In this document: piece by piece, positions 46,281 to 52,570 of the stretch
How positions within the stretch are numbered: position 1 is the stretch's first letter
Layout of the letters: each line of letters begins with the position of its first letter
Assembly (NCBI RefSeq): GCF_001905095.1
Contig: NZ_LWLS01000094.1
Location: 124,001 to 188,000, forward strand
Direction of reading: 5' to 3'
DNA from: Micromonospora sp. CB01531
Lineage (GTDB): Bacteria > Actinomycetota > Actinomycetes > Mycobacteriales > Micromonosporaceae
Length of the DNA stretch: 64,000 bases
Made by a program: the position numbers and the translations under genes
The notes under the pieces: model-generated
The model's input: the letters and a program-made list of their open reading frames with translations, nothing else
Told to the model about the DNA's origin: nothing
The model's database searches: none

Positions 46281-46296
46281 TCGAACAGGTGTTCGA
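46281..46296. promoter_or_regulatory. LexA (SOS) box, perfect actinobacterial consensus
   Basis: TCGAAC-AGGT-GTTCGA matches the mycobacterial/actinobacterial LexA consensus TCGAAC-N4-GTTCGA at every fixed position. It lies 49 bp past the integrase stop and 100 bp before the next gene. This predicts repression by host LexA and release during the SOS response. Confidence 0.7.
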
Positions 46297-46396
46297 AAGT
46301 CGGGAATCGCAGATGATGAAACTTGCACGCTGGTAATTGCTAGATCACTTTGGGTACGGTCCGGGTTTCCTTAAGCAGGACAGGAGGATCGCCCCT

Positions 46397-46990
46397 ATGC
46401 GGCGCCGTACCGCGCTCACGCTCCTCGCCACACTCGCTCTTGCCACCCCCACCCCCGACCAGCCTCTCCGCGACCTCGTAGGCGACATCGTCGACCTACC
46501 GGCCGCCACCGCCTCGCCCGCCCCGGCGTCGCCGGGGCCGCCCTCGGTAGCCCCGGCACCGGTGCAGTCAACGCCGCCGGCGGCCGAAGCCTCCAGTTCG
46601 GCCACCCCGACCGGCACCAGCGCGCCGCCCACTCGACCGGCGGCCCGCCCGAAGGTCGAGCCCGCTCCTGCTCGCCGAACGGATCAGCGTGAGGACCAGG
46701 CCGTCGCTGAACCGACGCCGTCAGTACCGGCCGCTGCGCCCATGCCGCCCGCGGCGCCAGGAACGCTTGGGCCGCAGGTTCAGCGAGCGGAGAGCGCGAA
46801 GGCTGTCCCGACCGTGTGGCACATCGCGCCGCTGGCAGTAGCTGCGATCGTCGCTCTGGGGACCGCGGTTGCGTTGCCGATCGTTCGGCGGCGCGCCGAA
46901 AATCGCGGCTTCCTCGAAGGGGCTGCCACCGTACGGCGGGCCCAGCAGGAACCGCCGCCTCAGCTGCGGTTGATCCGAGGTGCCAAGTGA
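46397..46990 (+). CDS. Pro/Ala-rich protein with a C-terminal membrane helix
   Basis: The 197-residue protein starts with a weak signal-like segment (MRRRTALTLLATLALATP), continues with about 110 residues of Ala/Pro/Ser/Thr-rich low complexity, and has one clear membrane helix (IAPLAVAAIVALGTAVALPIV) followed by a short basic tail. The topology suggests a cell-surface stalk anchored at its C terminus. CAGGAGG precedes the ATG. It is the first gene downstream of the LexA box, so it may be SOS-induced. Function unknown. Confidence 0.75.
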   Translation: MRRRTALTLLATLALATPTPDQPLRDLVGDIVDLPAATASPAPASPGPPSVAPAPVQSTPPAAEASSSATPTGTSAPPTRPAARPKVEPAPARRTDQREDQAVAEPTPSVPAAAPMPPAAPGTLGPQVQRAESAKAVPTVWHIAPLAVAAIVALGTAVALPIVRRRAENRGFLEGAATVRRAQQEPPPQLRLIRGAK

Positions 46991-46995
46991 CGGGC

Positions 46996-47217
46996 CTACC
47001 AGGACTCTGCGACGTACACACCGACGCCGGCGCGGCCCACCGTCAGGCCCCGATCGCGGGTCAGCTCCAGCGCTCGCTGGATGGTTGAGATGCTGACCGA
47101 GTACAGCTCGGCGAACTCGCGAAGCGAGGGCAGCTTCTGCCCTGGCGCGTACTCGCCGGCGCGGATACGCGCTGACAGGTCGTCGGCGATCTCGCGCGAC
47201 GACATAGGTATGGGCAT
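46996..47217 (-). CDS. Small GntR-type winged-helix regulator
   Basis: The 73-residue protein is a bare winged helix: MSSREIADDLSARIRAGEYAPGQKLPSLREFAELYSVSISTIQRALELTRDRGLTVGRAGVGVYVAE. It has no effector domain. AGGAGAG seven bases upstream sets the ATG at 47217. It is the same length and layout as the neighbour at 47398-47619. It probably regulates phage or its own genes; a 19-bp palindrome lies 70 bp upstream. Confidence 0.88.
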   Translation of the reverse strand: MPIPMSSREIADDLSARIRAGEYAPGQKLPSLREFAELYSVSISTIQRALELTRDRGLTVGRAGVGVYVAESW

Positions 47218-47286
47218 GGCGGACTCTCCTGGCTGGCTCGCCAATCTGATCACGCCGTGCCGTCACCCTCAAGCAGTGATTGCGCT

Positions 47287-47305
47287 TAGGTCACACTGTG
47301 GCCTA
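47287..47305. promoter_or_regulatory. Candidate operator upstream of the first winged-helix gene
   Basis: TAGGTCACA-C-TGTGGCCTA is a 19-bp palindrome with one mismatch in 9-bp arms. It is 70 bp upstream of the minus-strand start at 47217, a typical position for a GntR-family site. Confidence 0.45.
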
Positions 47306-47354
47306 GCTTGAGCAGCGGGTAGACCGTCCCTGGCTGGCGCCGGATGGCGAACCT

Positions 47355-47388
47355 AAGCCGGGAGGTGGCCCCCGTCACCTCCCGGCTT
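47355..47388 (-). terminator. Terminator after the second winged-helix gene
   Basis: A perfect 13-bp stem (47355-47367 with 47376-47388) has an 8-nt loop and lies 10 bp past the stop of the minus-strand gene. Confidence 0.75.
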
Positions 47389-47397
47389 TCGCATGCG

Positions 47398-47619
47398 CTA
47401 CTTCGGTGGCTGGTCGGCCACGTACACGCCCTCGCCGGGCCGGCCCTCCACGAGTCGCTCCGCCTTCAGCACCAGCATGGCGCCGCGGATGCTGCCGTAG
47501 CTCACCCCGTGCTGCTCCTTGAGCTGGGTGATGGAGGGCAGCTTGTCGCCCGGCTTCAGTTGGCCGGTGCGGATTTGCTCGCGGATGGCGTCGGCCACCC
47601 GCTCGTATTTGGCGGGCAT
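47398..47619 (-). CDS. Small GntR-type winged-helix regulator
   Basis: The 73-residue protein is a winged helix without effector domain: YERVADAIREQIRTGQLKPGDKLPSITQLKEQHGVSYGSIRGAMLVLKAERLVEGRPGEGVYVAD. GAGGAGACCAC sets the ATG at 47619. It is diverged from the neighbouring 73-residue protein, which it matches mainly in the PGxKLPS and GxGVYVA segments. A terminator separates the two, so they are independent units. Tandem 9-bp repeats 70 bp upstream may be its binding site. Confidence 0.88.
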   Translation of the reverse strand: MPAKYERVADAIREQIRTGQLKPGDKLPSITQLKEQHGVSYGSIRGAMLVLKAERLVEGRPGEGVYVADQPPK

Positions 47620-47689
47620 GGTGGTCTCCTCGGGTCGCATGTCGAGTAGATCACCCATGACTTCTCCGCATCAACCTGGTAGCTGTACG

Positions 47690-47707
47690 TAGACCTAGTA
47701 GACCTAG
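47690..47707. promoter_or_regulatory. Tandem 9-bp repeats upstream of the second winged-helix gene
   Basis: TAGACCTAG occurs twice without gap (47690-47698, 47699-47707). A GTAGTCTAC sequence follows, giving an overall inverted arrangement with GTAGAC at 47689. It lies between the leftward regulator and the rightward genes starting at 47833. Confidence 0.45.
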
Positions 47708-47832
47708 TCGATGTAGTCTACGGGCGCTCCCCTCGGGTCGCACCAGGCGGAGCATCCAGCCGGGCGGGGACGGACCCCCCGTGCCGCCTCCCGCCCGGCG
47801 ATCTCCCACCCCTCCACCCTGAGGACCCGGCG

Positions 47833-48033
47833 ATGGTTGAGCGCCCCCACACAGGCCCGCTCCCGCCCGTGCACCCCGACCCGTACGGCCGGGCGCCGCA
47901 TCCCGACGGGCACACCGTCCCCCAGCCGCCCCGCCGCCTGCCCCTCGCCACCCGCGAGGTCATCTACGGTGTCGTCATCGCCACCGTCGTCCTGGTCCTC
48001 ACGGTCGCCGGTATCGCCGGATGGCGGCCATGA
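47833..48033 (+). CDS. Small single-pass membrane protein
   Basis: The 66-residue protein has a Pro/His-rich N terminus and a single C-terminal membrane helix (VIYGVVIATVVLVLTVAGIAG). GAGGA about eight bases upstream supports the ATG. The last bases overlap the start of the next gene (ATGA), so they are coupled. Function unknown. Confidence 0.65.
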   Translation: MVERPHTGPLPPVHPDPYGRAPHPDGHTVPQPPRRLPLATREVIYGVVIATVVLVLTVAGIAGWRP

Positions 48034-48266
48034 CCGGGATGGTCGACGACATCGGCCAGCGCGGCGACGTCGCCGTAGCGTCCCTCATCGTCGAGGCGCA
48101 CCGCCGCTGCCGAGACTGCAAGGCCGACCGCCGCAAGCCTCGCGCGGTACCCCGGTGCGAGACCGGAGCGTGGGCTGCCCAGCTGCTCGCCGCGCACCGG
48201 GCCTGGCGACGCCAGCAAACGACCGGCCGCAACCAGCGGCCGACCGAATACCAAGGAGCGCAGTGA
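48030..48266 (+). CDS. Small basic protein with CXXC motif
   Basis: The 78-residue protein is rich in Arg, with C-x-x-C in HRRCRDCKADRRKPRAVPRC and one more Cys, a possible zinc-binding nucleic-acid-binding protein. The start at 48030 overlaps the stop of the preceding gene (ATGA), and its stop overlaps the start of the DUF397 gene by one base. It is the middle of a three-gene coupled unit. Function unknown. Confidence 0.65.
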   Translation: MTGMVDDIGQRGDVAVASLIVEAHRRCRDCKADRRKPRAVPRCETGAWAAQLLAAHRAWRRQQTTGRNQRPTEYQGAQ

Positions 48267-48466
48267 TGATCGACCTGACCAACGCCACATGGTTCAAGAG
48301 CTCGAAGTCCGGCCCGAACTGCGACAACTGCGTGGAGGTCGCCTACGTGACCGGCGCGGTCGGGGTACGCGACTCGAAGGACAAGACCGGACCGGCGCTG
48401 GTGTTCGCCCCGGGTGGCTGGCGCGCGTTCGTCACGAGCGCCCGGGGCGGTGCGTTCGGCCGCTGA
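48266..48466 (+). CDS. DUF397 small protein, prophage copy
   Basis: The 66-residue protein is a clear DUF397: TWFKSSKSGPNCDNCVEVAYV, GVRDSKDKTGPALVF and GGWRAFVTSARGGAFGR. AAGGAGCGCAGTG precedes the ATG. It is related to the chromosomal DUF397 at 24786. In chromosomes these proteins often accompany a DUF5753 HTH regulator; none is adjacent here. Presence on a phage suggests interference with the host DUF397-based switches (inference). A terminator follows. Confidence 0.9.
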   Translation: MIDLTNATWFKSSKSGPNCDNCVEVAYVTGAVGVRDSKDKTGPALVFAPGGWRAFVTSARGGAFGR

Positions 48467-48481
48467 GCCCCAGCACGACGA

Positions 48482-48514
48482 AGCCGCCCCCGACCAGCAA
48501 GGTCGGGGGCGGCT
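48482..48514. terminator. Terminator between DUF397 and the convergent HTH gene
   Basis: A perfect 14-bp stem (48482-48495 with 48501-48514) has a 5-nt AGCAA loop. It can serve both converging genes. Confidence 0.8.
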
Positions 48515-48527
48515 CGGCGTTTGCGGC

Positions 48528-48734
48528 CTACTGGGCCTCTCGGCGCTTCCGGATGAACTCCTCAACGGCGGCCGGGGCGACGTACCGATAGCCGGTCTCG
48601 GAGCGGTACCAGTCCCGGCCGCGCGCCCCGAACTCGCCGGAGTCCACCCGGCGGCGGATCGTGTCGACGCTGTCGGGGTAGCCGGCGGCCTGCACCAGCT
48701 CCGTCACCCGCTTCACCGTGAGCCAATCCGCCAC
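48528..48734 (-). CDS. Excisionase-like small HTH protein
   Basis: The 68-residue protein has a MerR/excisionase-type helix-turn-helix (WLTVKRVTELVQAAGYPDSVDTIRRRVDSGEFG) followed by a short beta wing (DWYRSETGYRYVAPAAVEEFIRKRR). Size and fold suit a recombination directionality factor or small repressor. GAGAGGG seven bases upstream sets the GTG at 48734. It is divergent from the membrane operon, with iterated GCAACCCTAGCAACC sequences between them. Confidence 0.75.
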   Translation of the reverse strand: MADWLTVKRVTELVQAAGYPDSVDTIRRRVDSGEFGARGRDWYRSETGYRYVAPAAVEEFIRKRREAQ

Positions 48735-48830
48735 GTCTGCCCTCTCTGCCGGCCCTCGCAACCCTGGCGAGTCTCCTGATGATCGCAGACGCGGGGGGCC
48801 GAGCGCTTCAGGCGGTGGGGGCGACATGGC

Positions 48831-48863
48831 GCAACCCTAGCAACCTTTGCAACCCTAGCAACC
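48831..48863. promoter_or_regulatory. Repeated GCAACCCTAGCAACC element
   Basis: The 15-mer GCAACCCTAGCAACC occurs at 48831-48845 and 48849-48863, three bases apart. Inside is TTGC-N7-GCAA, an inverted half-site pair. It lies 20 bp upstream of the membrane operon and 97 bp from the divergent HTH start, so it is a candidate operator for that HTH protein. Confidence 0.55.
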
Positions 48864-48882
48864 CTGTGCCATGATTCGCGGC

Positions 48883-49677
48883 ATGACTGCCCCGACCATC
48901 AACGGCACCCGCTACCCCCAGCCGGTAGACGCGCTGGTGCCGGCCGCCCGCGAGCTCACCCGCGAGCTCGGCGAGCTCCCGTCGCGGAACCGGCTGATGC
49001 GCGAGTACCGGATCGGCGCCCCGAAGGCGGAGGAACTCCTCGCCCGGCTACGCGACGACGAGCCGCCCGCGGACCCGTGGATGCACGCCAAGCCGCTCGG
49101 CCCGGACCCGCTGCCGGCCCCGGTCGTGCCCGAATCCGTGCCGGCCGCCGGGCCGGACCCGCAGCCCGTCCCGGCGGCGCCGGTCGTCGAGCGGGTCGAG
49201 CAGGTCACGACGGTCGGTCACCCGGGTACGCCCACCGCGCCGGTCACGGCCCGCCGGGCGGTCGCCTGGCCGATCGTGCTGCTCGCCCTACCCGCATTCG
49301 TGGCCATCTGGTCCGGGTGGGTCGGACTCGGCGAACTCACCGGGTTCGGCGTCGTTCACCCGCTGCCCGGCATCGCCGACCGGGTGAGCCTCAACACCGC
49401 CATCACCCTGCCCATCGGCGTCGAGACGTACGGCGCGTACGCCCTGTACGTGTGGCTGTCCGGCCGGGTGCCGGACCGGGCCCGCCGGTTCGCCAAGTGG
49501 TCCGCCATCGCCTCACTCACGGTCGGCGCGCTCGGGCAGATCGCCTACCACCTACTCGTCGCGCCGCCGACCGGCGCCCCGTGGTGGATCACCACCGCCG
49601 TGTCGATCCTGCCGGTGGGCGTGCTCGGCATGGGCGCCGCACTCGCCCACCTCGTCCGCGAAGACACCGCCCAATAG
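48883..49677 (+). CDS. HTH and multi-pass membrane protein (DUF2637-like)
   Basis: The 264-residue protein has an N-terminal helical DNA-binding-like segment (LTRELGELPSRNRLMREYRIGAPKAEELLARL), a Pro/Val-rich linker and four or five membrane helices (WPIVLLALPAFVAIWSGWVGLGELTGFG, LNTAITLPIGVETYGAYALYVWLSG, IASLTVGALGQIAYHLLV). The design recalls DUF2637/Spd-type proteins of actinomycete plasmids and integrative elements, which help plasmid spreading. An in-frame ATG at 48871 is possible. It leads a run of membrane-protein genes. Confidence 0.75.
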   Translation: MTAPTINGTRYPQPVDALVPAARELTRELGELPSRNRLMREYRIGAPKAEELLARLRDDEPPADPWMHAKPLGPDPLPAPVVPESVPAAGPDPQPVPAAPVVERVEQVTTVGHPGTPTAPVTARRAVAWPIVLLALPAFVAIWSGWVGLGELTGFGVVHPLPGIADRVSLNTAITLPIGVETYGAYALYVWLSGRVPDRARRFAKWSAIASLTVGALGQIAYHLLVAPPTGAPWWITTAVSILPVGVLGMGAALAHLVREDTAQ

Positions 49678-49749
49678 CACCCCGGGGCGCGGCTCACGCC
49701 TGGACAGCCATGCCGCGCCCCGGGGCCCTCCCGAAGGAGAAACACCATC

Positions 49750-50097
49750 ATGACCACGACCCACCTGATCCGCGGGCATGTCCCCGCAGACTCGCCGCTG
49801 CGCCAGCTGGCCGGCCGCACCGTCACCCTGCCCGCCAAGTCGCTCCAGCAGCTGGCCGAGCGGGTCCGGGAGATGCGCCGAGCAGGCATCCAGCCGATCG
49901 TCATGGCCGCCCCGCGCCCGTGGCCCTGGACCCGGATCGCGTTCGCGCTCACGGGCGCCGTCCTGGCCGCGACCATCACCGCGCTCGTCGCGATCCTCAC
50001 CGGCCACCACTCCACCGCCTGGGTGGCCGCCGGCGCCATGGTGCTCCTCGGCATCGCCCTGTTCCCGGTCCTCACGCACCAGGAGATGGACGCCTGA
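49750..50097 (+). CDS. Small two-helix membrane protein
   Basis: The 115-residue protein has a basic soluble N terminus of about 60 residues and two membrane helices (IAFALTGAVLAATITALVAILTG, WVAAGAMVLLGIALFPVL). GAAGGAGAAACACC supports the ATG. Its stop overlaps the next start (TGATG). First of four tightly coupled genes. Unknown function. Confidence 0.75.
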   Translation: MTTTHLIRGHVPADSPLRQLAGRTVTLPAKSLQQLAERVREMRRAGIQPIVMAAPRPWPWTRIAFALTGAVLAATITALVAILTGHHSTAWVAAGAMVLLGIALFPVLTHQEMDA

Positions 50098-50333
50098 TGG
50101 CCGCCCTGCCGTACCGCCTGCACGTATTCGACGGCCAGTACGAGGTGCTGGCCAACCGCCGCTACGTGGTCGTCCTCGACCTGTCGATCCCCGGCTACGC
50201 AACCACCCTCAACCAGCAGCTCCAGGCGCTCACCCGCGACGCCTTGGCCGCGAACGAACCGATGGACGTCCCGCGCCTCGAGGTCAGGGACGCCGCGACT
50301 GGCACCAAGGTGCTCGACTGGAGCGGCGCCTGA
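50097..50333 (+). CDS. Small soluble protein of unknown function
   Basis: The 78-residue protein has a predicted alpha/beta fold (YRLHVFDGQYEVLANRRYVVVLDLSIPG, NQQLQALTRDALAANEPMDVPRLEVRDAATGTKVLDW). No motif was recognised. It is coupled at both ends by TGATG overlaps, so it is made together with its membrane-protein neighbours and may be their cytoplasmic partner. Confidence 0.7.
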   Translation: MAALPYRLHVFDGQYEVLANRRYVVVLDLSIPGYATTLNQQLQALTRDALAANEPMDVPRLEVRDAATGTKVLDWSGA

Positions 50334-50938
50334 TGCTGCGCACGATCATGCTGCTCGCCCCCGCCCCGAGTCCGAGCCCGCCCGGAACGCCCGCCCCAGG
50401 CACGGGAACGGCTCTGCTGGAGCACACCATGTCCCCGACCGCAGTGGCCGTGCTGCTGCTGCTCGCCCTGGTCATCGACTACATGAGCGTCGGCCCCAAC
50501 AGCCTGCGAGACCGGCTCGCTTTCCTCCTGGCCGTACCCGCCATCCGGGAAGGCTTCGACGGCTCCCTCCTCGACCAGTGGACCGTGCAGACCGCCAGCG
50601 GCGCCATCGAGCAGCTGCTAGACGCCACCGGCGGCGCCTACATCGCGGGAGCCTCGATCAACGCGATTCTCGGCGCGCTGGTCGGACTGCTGTTCATCTA
50701 CGTGGTCGGCTGCATGCTGCCGGTCAAGGCCAGCAAGAAGCTCGGCCGGTTCGCCACCCTCACGTTCCCGCAGAGCCCGCTCTACCGGCTCAACACCCGC
50801 CTGTGGATCGCCGCAGTGCTCCTCGGCCTCATGGCCGACCTGCCCGGCGGCACCGTCGGCGACATCACCCGAGGCTGCGTCGACTTCCTCACCGGCCTCG
50901 TTGCCCCCCTGCCCGCCTGGCTGTTCGGAGCTGCCTGA
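50333..50938 (+). CDS. Multi-pass membrane protein
   Basis: The 201-residue protein has a Pro-rich N terminus and about four membrane segments (SPTAVAVLLLLALVIDYMS, AILGALVGLLFIYVVGCMLPV, TRLWIAAVLLGLMADLPGG, FLTGLVAPLPAWLFGAA). Start and stop overlap its neighbours by one base. No family was recognised. A Spd-like or phage superinfection-exclusion role is possible but unsupported. Confidence 0.75.
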   Translation: MLRTIMLLAPAPSPSPPGTPAPGTGTALLEHTMSPTAVAVLLLLALVIDYMSVGPNSLRDRLAFLLAVPAIREGFDGSLLDQWTVQTASGAIEQLLDATGGAYIAGASINAILGALVGLLFIYVVGCMLPVKASKKLGRFATLTFPQSPLYRLNTRLWIAAVLLGLMADLPGGTVGDITRGCVDFLTGLVAPLPAWLFGAA

Positions 50939-51408
50939 TGTTCACTCTCGCTGCTGCCCAGGAGCCGCACCGCGGCTGGGGCGGCCCGGTCGCCCTGCTG
51001 ATCGCGGTCGCCGTCTTCATCACCATCGCAACGCTGCACGACGTGTGGATGCGCCGCGGCCTCCCCTCCCCCACCGAGGGGGATGACACCGAGGATGGTG
51101 TCACCGCGCAGGTCAGCAAGGTGTCTGACACCGATGACACCGACCGTGACACCAACTGGTGGGGTCGGATCGTCGAGCATGGCGGCCGGCGTGTCCGGGT
51201 TGATGGTCCGCCGCGTGACGAGGCACTCGATCTGGAATTGGACGACGAGGAGCCGGCGGAGACGCTGGAGGAGGCCGTCGACCGGATGGACCGCCAGGGC
51301 GTGCCGTACGCGGAGATCGTGCGCCGGGTGATGGCCGACCACCAGGTGTCGGAGTCCACTGCCAAGCGGGCCATCCGGCGTAGCCGGGAGGCCCGCTCGC
51401 CGGCATAG
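50938..51408 (+). CDS. Membrane-anchored protein with a C-terminal HTH-like tail
   Basis: The 156-residue protein has one N-terminal membrane helix (WGGPVALLIAVAVFITIATLHDVW), an acidic linker rich in Asp and Thr, and a helical C terminus (VPYAEIVRRVMADHQVSESTAKRAIRRSREARSPA) that resembles a helix-turn-helix. A membrane-bound DNA-binding protein is thus plausible. It ends the four-gene coupled run and is followed by a terminator. Confidence 0.75.
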   Translation: MFTLAAAQEPHRGWGGPVALLIAVAVFITIATLHDVWMRRGLPSPTEGDDTEDGVTAQVSKVSDTDDTDRDTNWWGRIVEHGGRRVRVDGPPRDEALDLELDDEEPAETLEEAVDRMDRQGVPYAEIVRRVMADHQVSESTAKRAIRRSREARSPA

Positions 51409-51428
51409 ACCCGAAGACCACGAAGCGA

Positions 51429-51465
51429 GCCCCGCCCCGGTCAGCGCCGAGGGCGGGGCGCTTTG
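51429..51465 (+). terminator. Terminator after the membrane operon
   Basis: GCCCCGCCC (51429-51437) pairs with GGGCGGGGC (51451-51459), followed by GCTTTG. It isolates the membrane operon from the DprA cassette. Confidence 0.75.
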
Positions 51466-51519
51466 TCTCACCGATCCGCACAAATGGCGAAACGAGGCAT
51501 AGCGCGTGTTGGCCGGACG

Positions 51520-51533
51520 CATGATGCATCATG
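51520..51533. promoter_or_regulatory. 14-bp perfect palindrome upstream of dprA
   Basis: CATGATGCATCATG is fully self-complementary. It lies 75 bp before the dprA start and downstream of the preceding terminator, within the only region that can hold the cassette promoter. Candidate operator; binding protein unknown. Confidence 0.5.
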
Positions 51534-51569
51534 TGTCGGCTTCTGTCACACTCCGGTGGTAACAAAAGG

Positions 51570-51608
51570 TCGCATTCGAACATACGATCGAACAGGAGTA
51601 GAATGCGA
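51570..51608 (+). promoter_or_regulatory. Inverted repeat flanking the dprA ribosome-binding site
   Basis: TCGCATTC (51570-51577) and GAATGCGA (51601-51608) are perfect 8-bp arms. The right arm ends on the A of the dprA ATG, and the CAGGAG ribosome-binding site (51592-51597) is in the loop. In RNA this hairpin would sequester the start codon. Two TCGAAC half-sites inside (51576-51581 and 51587-51592) resemble LexA half-sites but are direct, not inverted. Confidence 0.45.
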
Positions 51609-52549
51609 TGACCCTCGCCGCATACGAGGATCGGGTGGCGCTGCTTGCGCTGTGCCGGATCCCCAAGGTCAGCTGGTATCTATTGGCTCGCGAGGCCCAG
51701 CGTCTCGACGGGCTCTCCCGCCTCCGCCAAGGCGTAGTGACGGAGACCTCCCCTGAGGCCGTCGCCGCCGCAGACGCGATTCGCTCCGCTCTACCCCAGT
51801 GGTCGACGCTCGTGGGCGAGGCAGAGCGAGAGATCGAGAAGGCTCAAACGGTCGACGCCCGCCTGATGACGGTGCTCGACGAGGATTACCCTCCCACGTT
51901 GCGGCTGATCTTCAATCTGCCGCCGTTCCTGTTCGTGCGAGGCCAGTTCACTGAGGCGGATCTGCGTAGTGTCGCCGTCGTCGGCACCCGCGATGCGTCG
52001 ACTGATGGTGTCAAACGCTCCGGACGGATGGCTCGTCTGCTCGTCGAGCGTGGCGTCACCGTCGTCTCAGGCCTAGCCCGCGGCATCGACACCGCCGCGC
52101 ACCGCGCCGCCCTCGCCGCTGGCGGCCGCACCATCGCCGTGATCGGAACCGGTATTCGCAAGTGCTACCCGGCGATGAACCGGGAGCTTGCCGAGTCCAT
52201 CGCCGTTCAAGGCGCCCTCGTGTCCCAGTTCTGGCCGGACATGAACGGCGCCTCCTACACCTTCCCGCGCCGCAACGTCACCATGTCCGGCATCGCGCAG
52301 GGCACCGTCGTCATCGAGGCGTCCAGCACGTCCGGCGCCAAGATGCAGGCCCGACTGGCGCTGGAACACGGCAAGAAGGTGTTCCTGATCAAGAGCCTCA
52401 CCGAGGCCCAGGAGTGGGCGCGCAAGTACGTCGACAATCGCGGCGCGGTCATGGTCGACGACGTCGACGACGTCGTGCGGCTCCTGGCGGCCCCGGAGCG
52501 CATCCACGCCGCGAACAACCGCCGCGAACAGCTCGCGTTCCAGTTCTGA
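51608..52549 (+). CDS. DprA/Smf-like SLOG-domain protein
   Basis: The 313-residue protein has a helical N-terminal domain and a DprA Rossmann (SLOG) domain: VAVVGTRDASTDGVKRSGRMARLL, VVSGLARGIDTAAHRAALAAGGRTIAVIGTG, MNGASYTFPRRNVTMSGIAQGTVVIEASSTSGAKMQARLALEHGK. The C-terminal winged helix found in many housekeeping DprA proteins is absent or reduced. DprA normally binds single-stranded DNA and loads RecA during transformation. A phage-borne copy paired with a phosphoribosyltransferase suggests a nucleotide-sensing or immune role. CAGGAG precedes the ATG. Confidence 0.92.
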   Translation: MTLAAYEDRVALLALCRIPKVSWYLLAREAQRLDGLSRLRQGVVTETSPEAVAAADAIRSALPQWSTLVGEAEREIEKAQTVDARLMTVLDEDYPPTLRLIFNLPPFLFVRGQFTEADLRSVAVVGTRDASTDGVKRSGRMARLLVERGVTVVSGLARGIDTAAHRAALAAGGRTIAVIGTGIRKCYPAMNRELAESIAVQGALVSQFWPDMNGASYTFPRRNVTMSGIAQGTVVIEASSTSGAKMQARLALEHGKKVFLIKSLTEAQEWARKYVDNRGAVMVDDVDDVVRLLAAPERIHAANNRREQLAFQF

Positions 52550-52570
52550 CCGGAAGGCACCCCTCCCCGC

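Noticed and set aside
46397..46990. LPXTG-type surface protein.
   Set aside because: There is a C-terminal membrane helix and basic tail, but no sortase motif before it.
51576..51592. Second LexA box upstream of the dprA-like gene.
   Set aside because: The two TCGAAC half-sites are in direct orientation and five bases apart; the inverted GTTCGA half is missing, so it does not match the SOS consensus.
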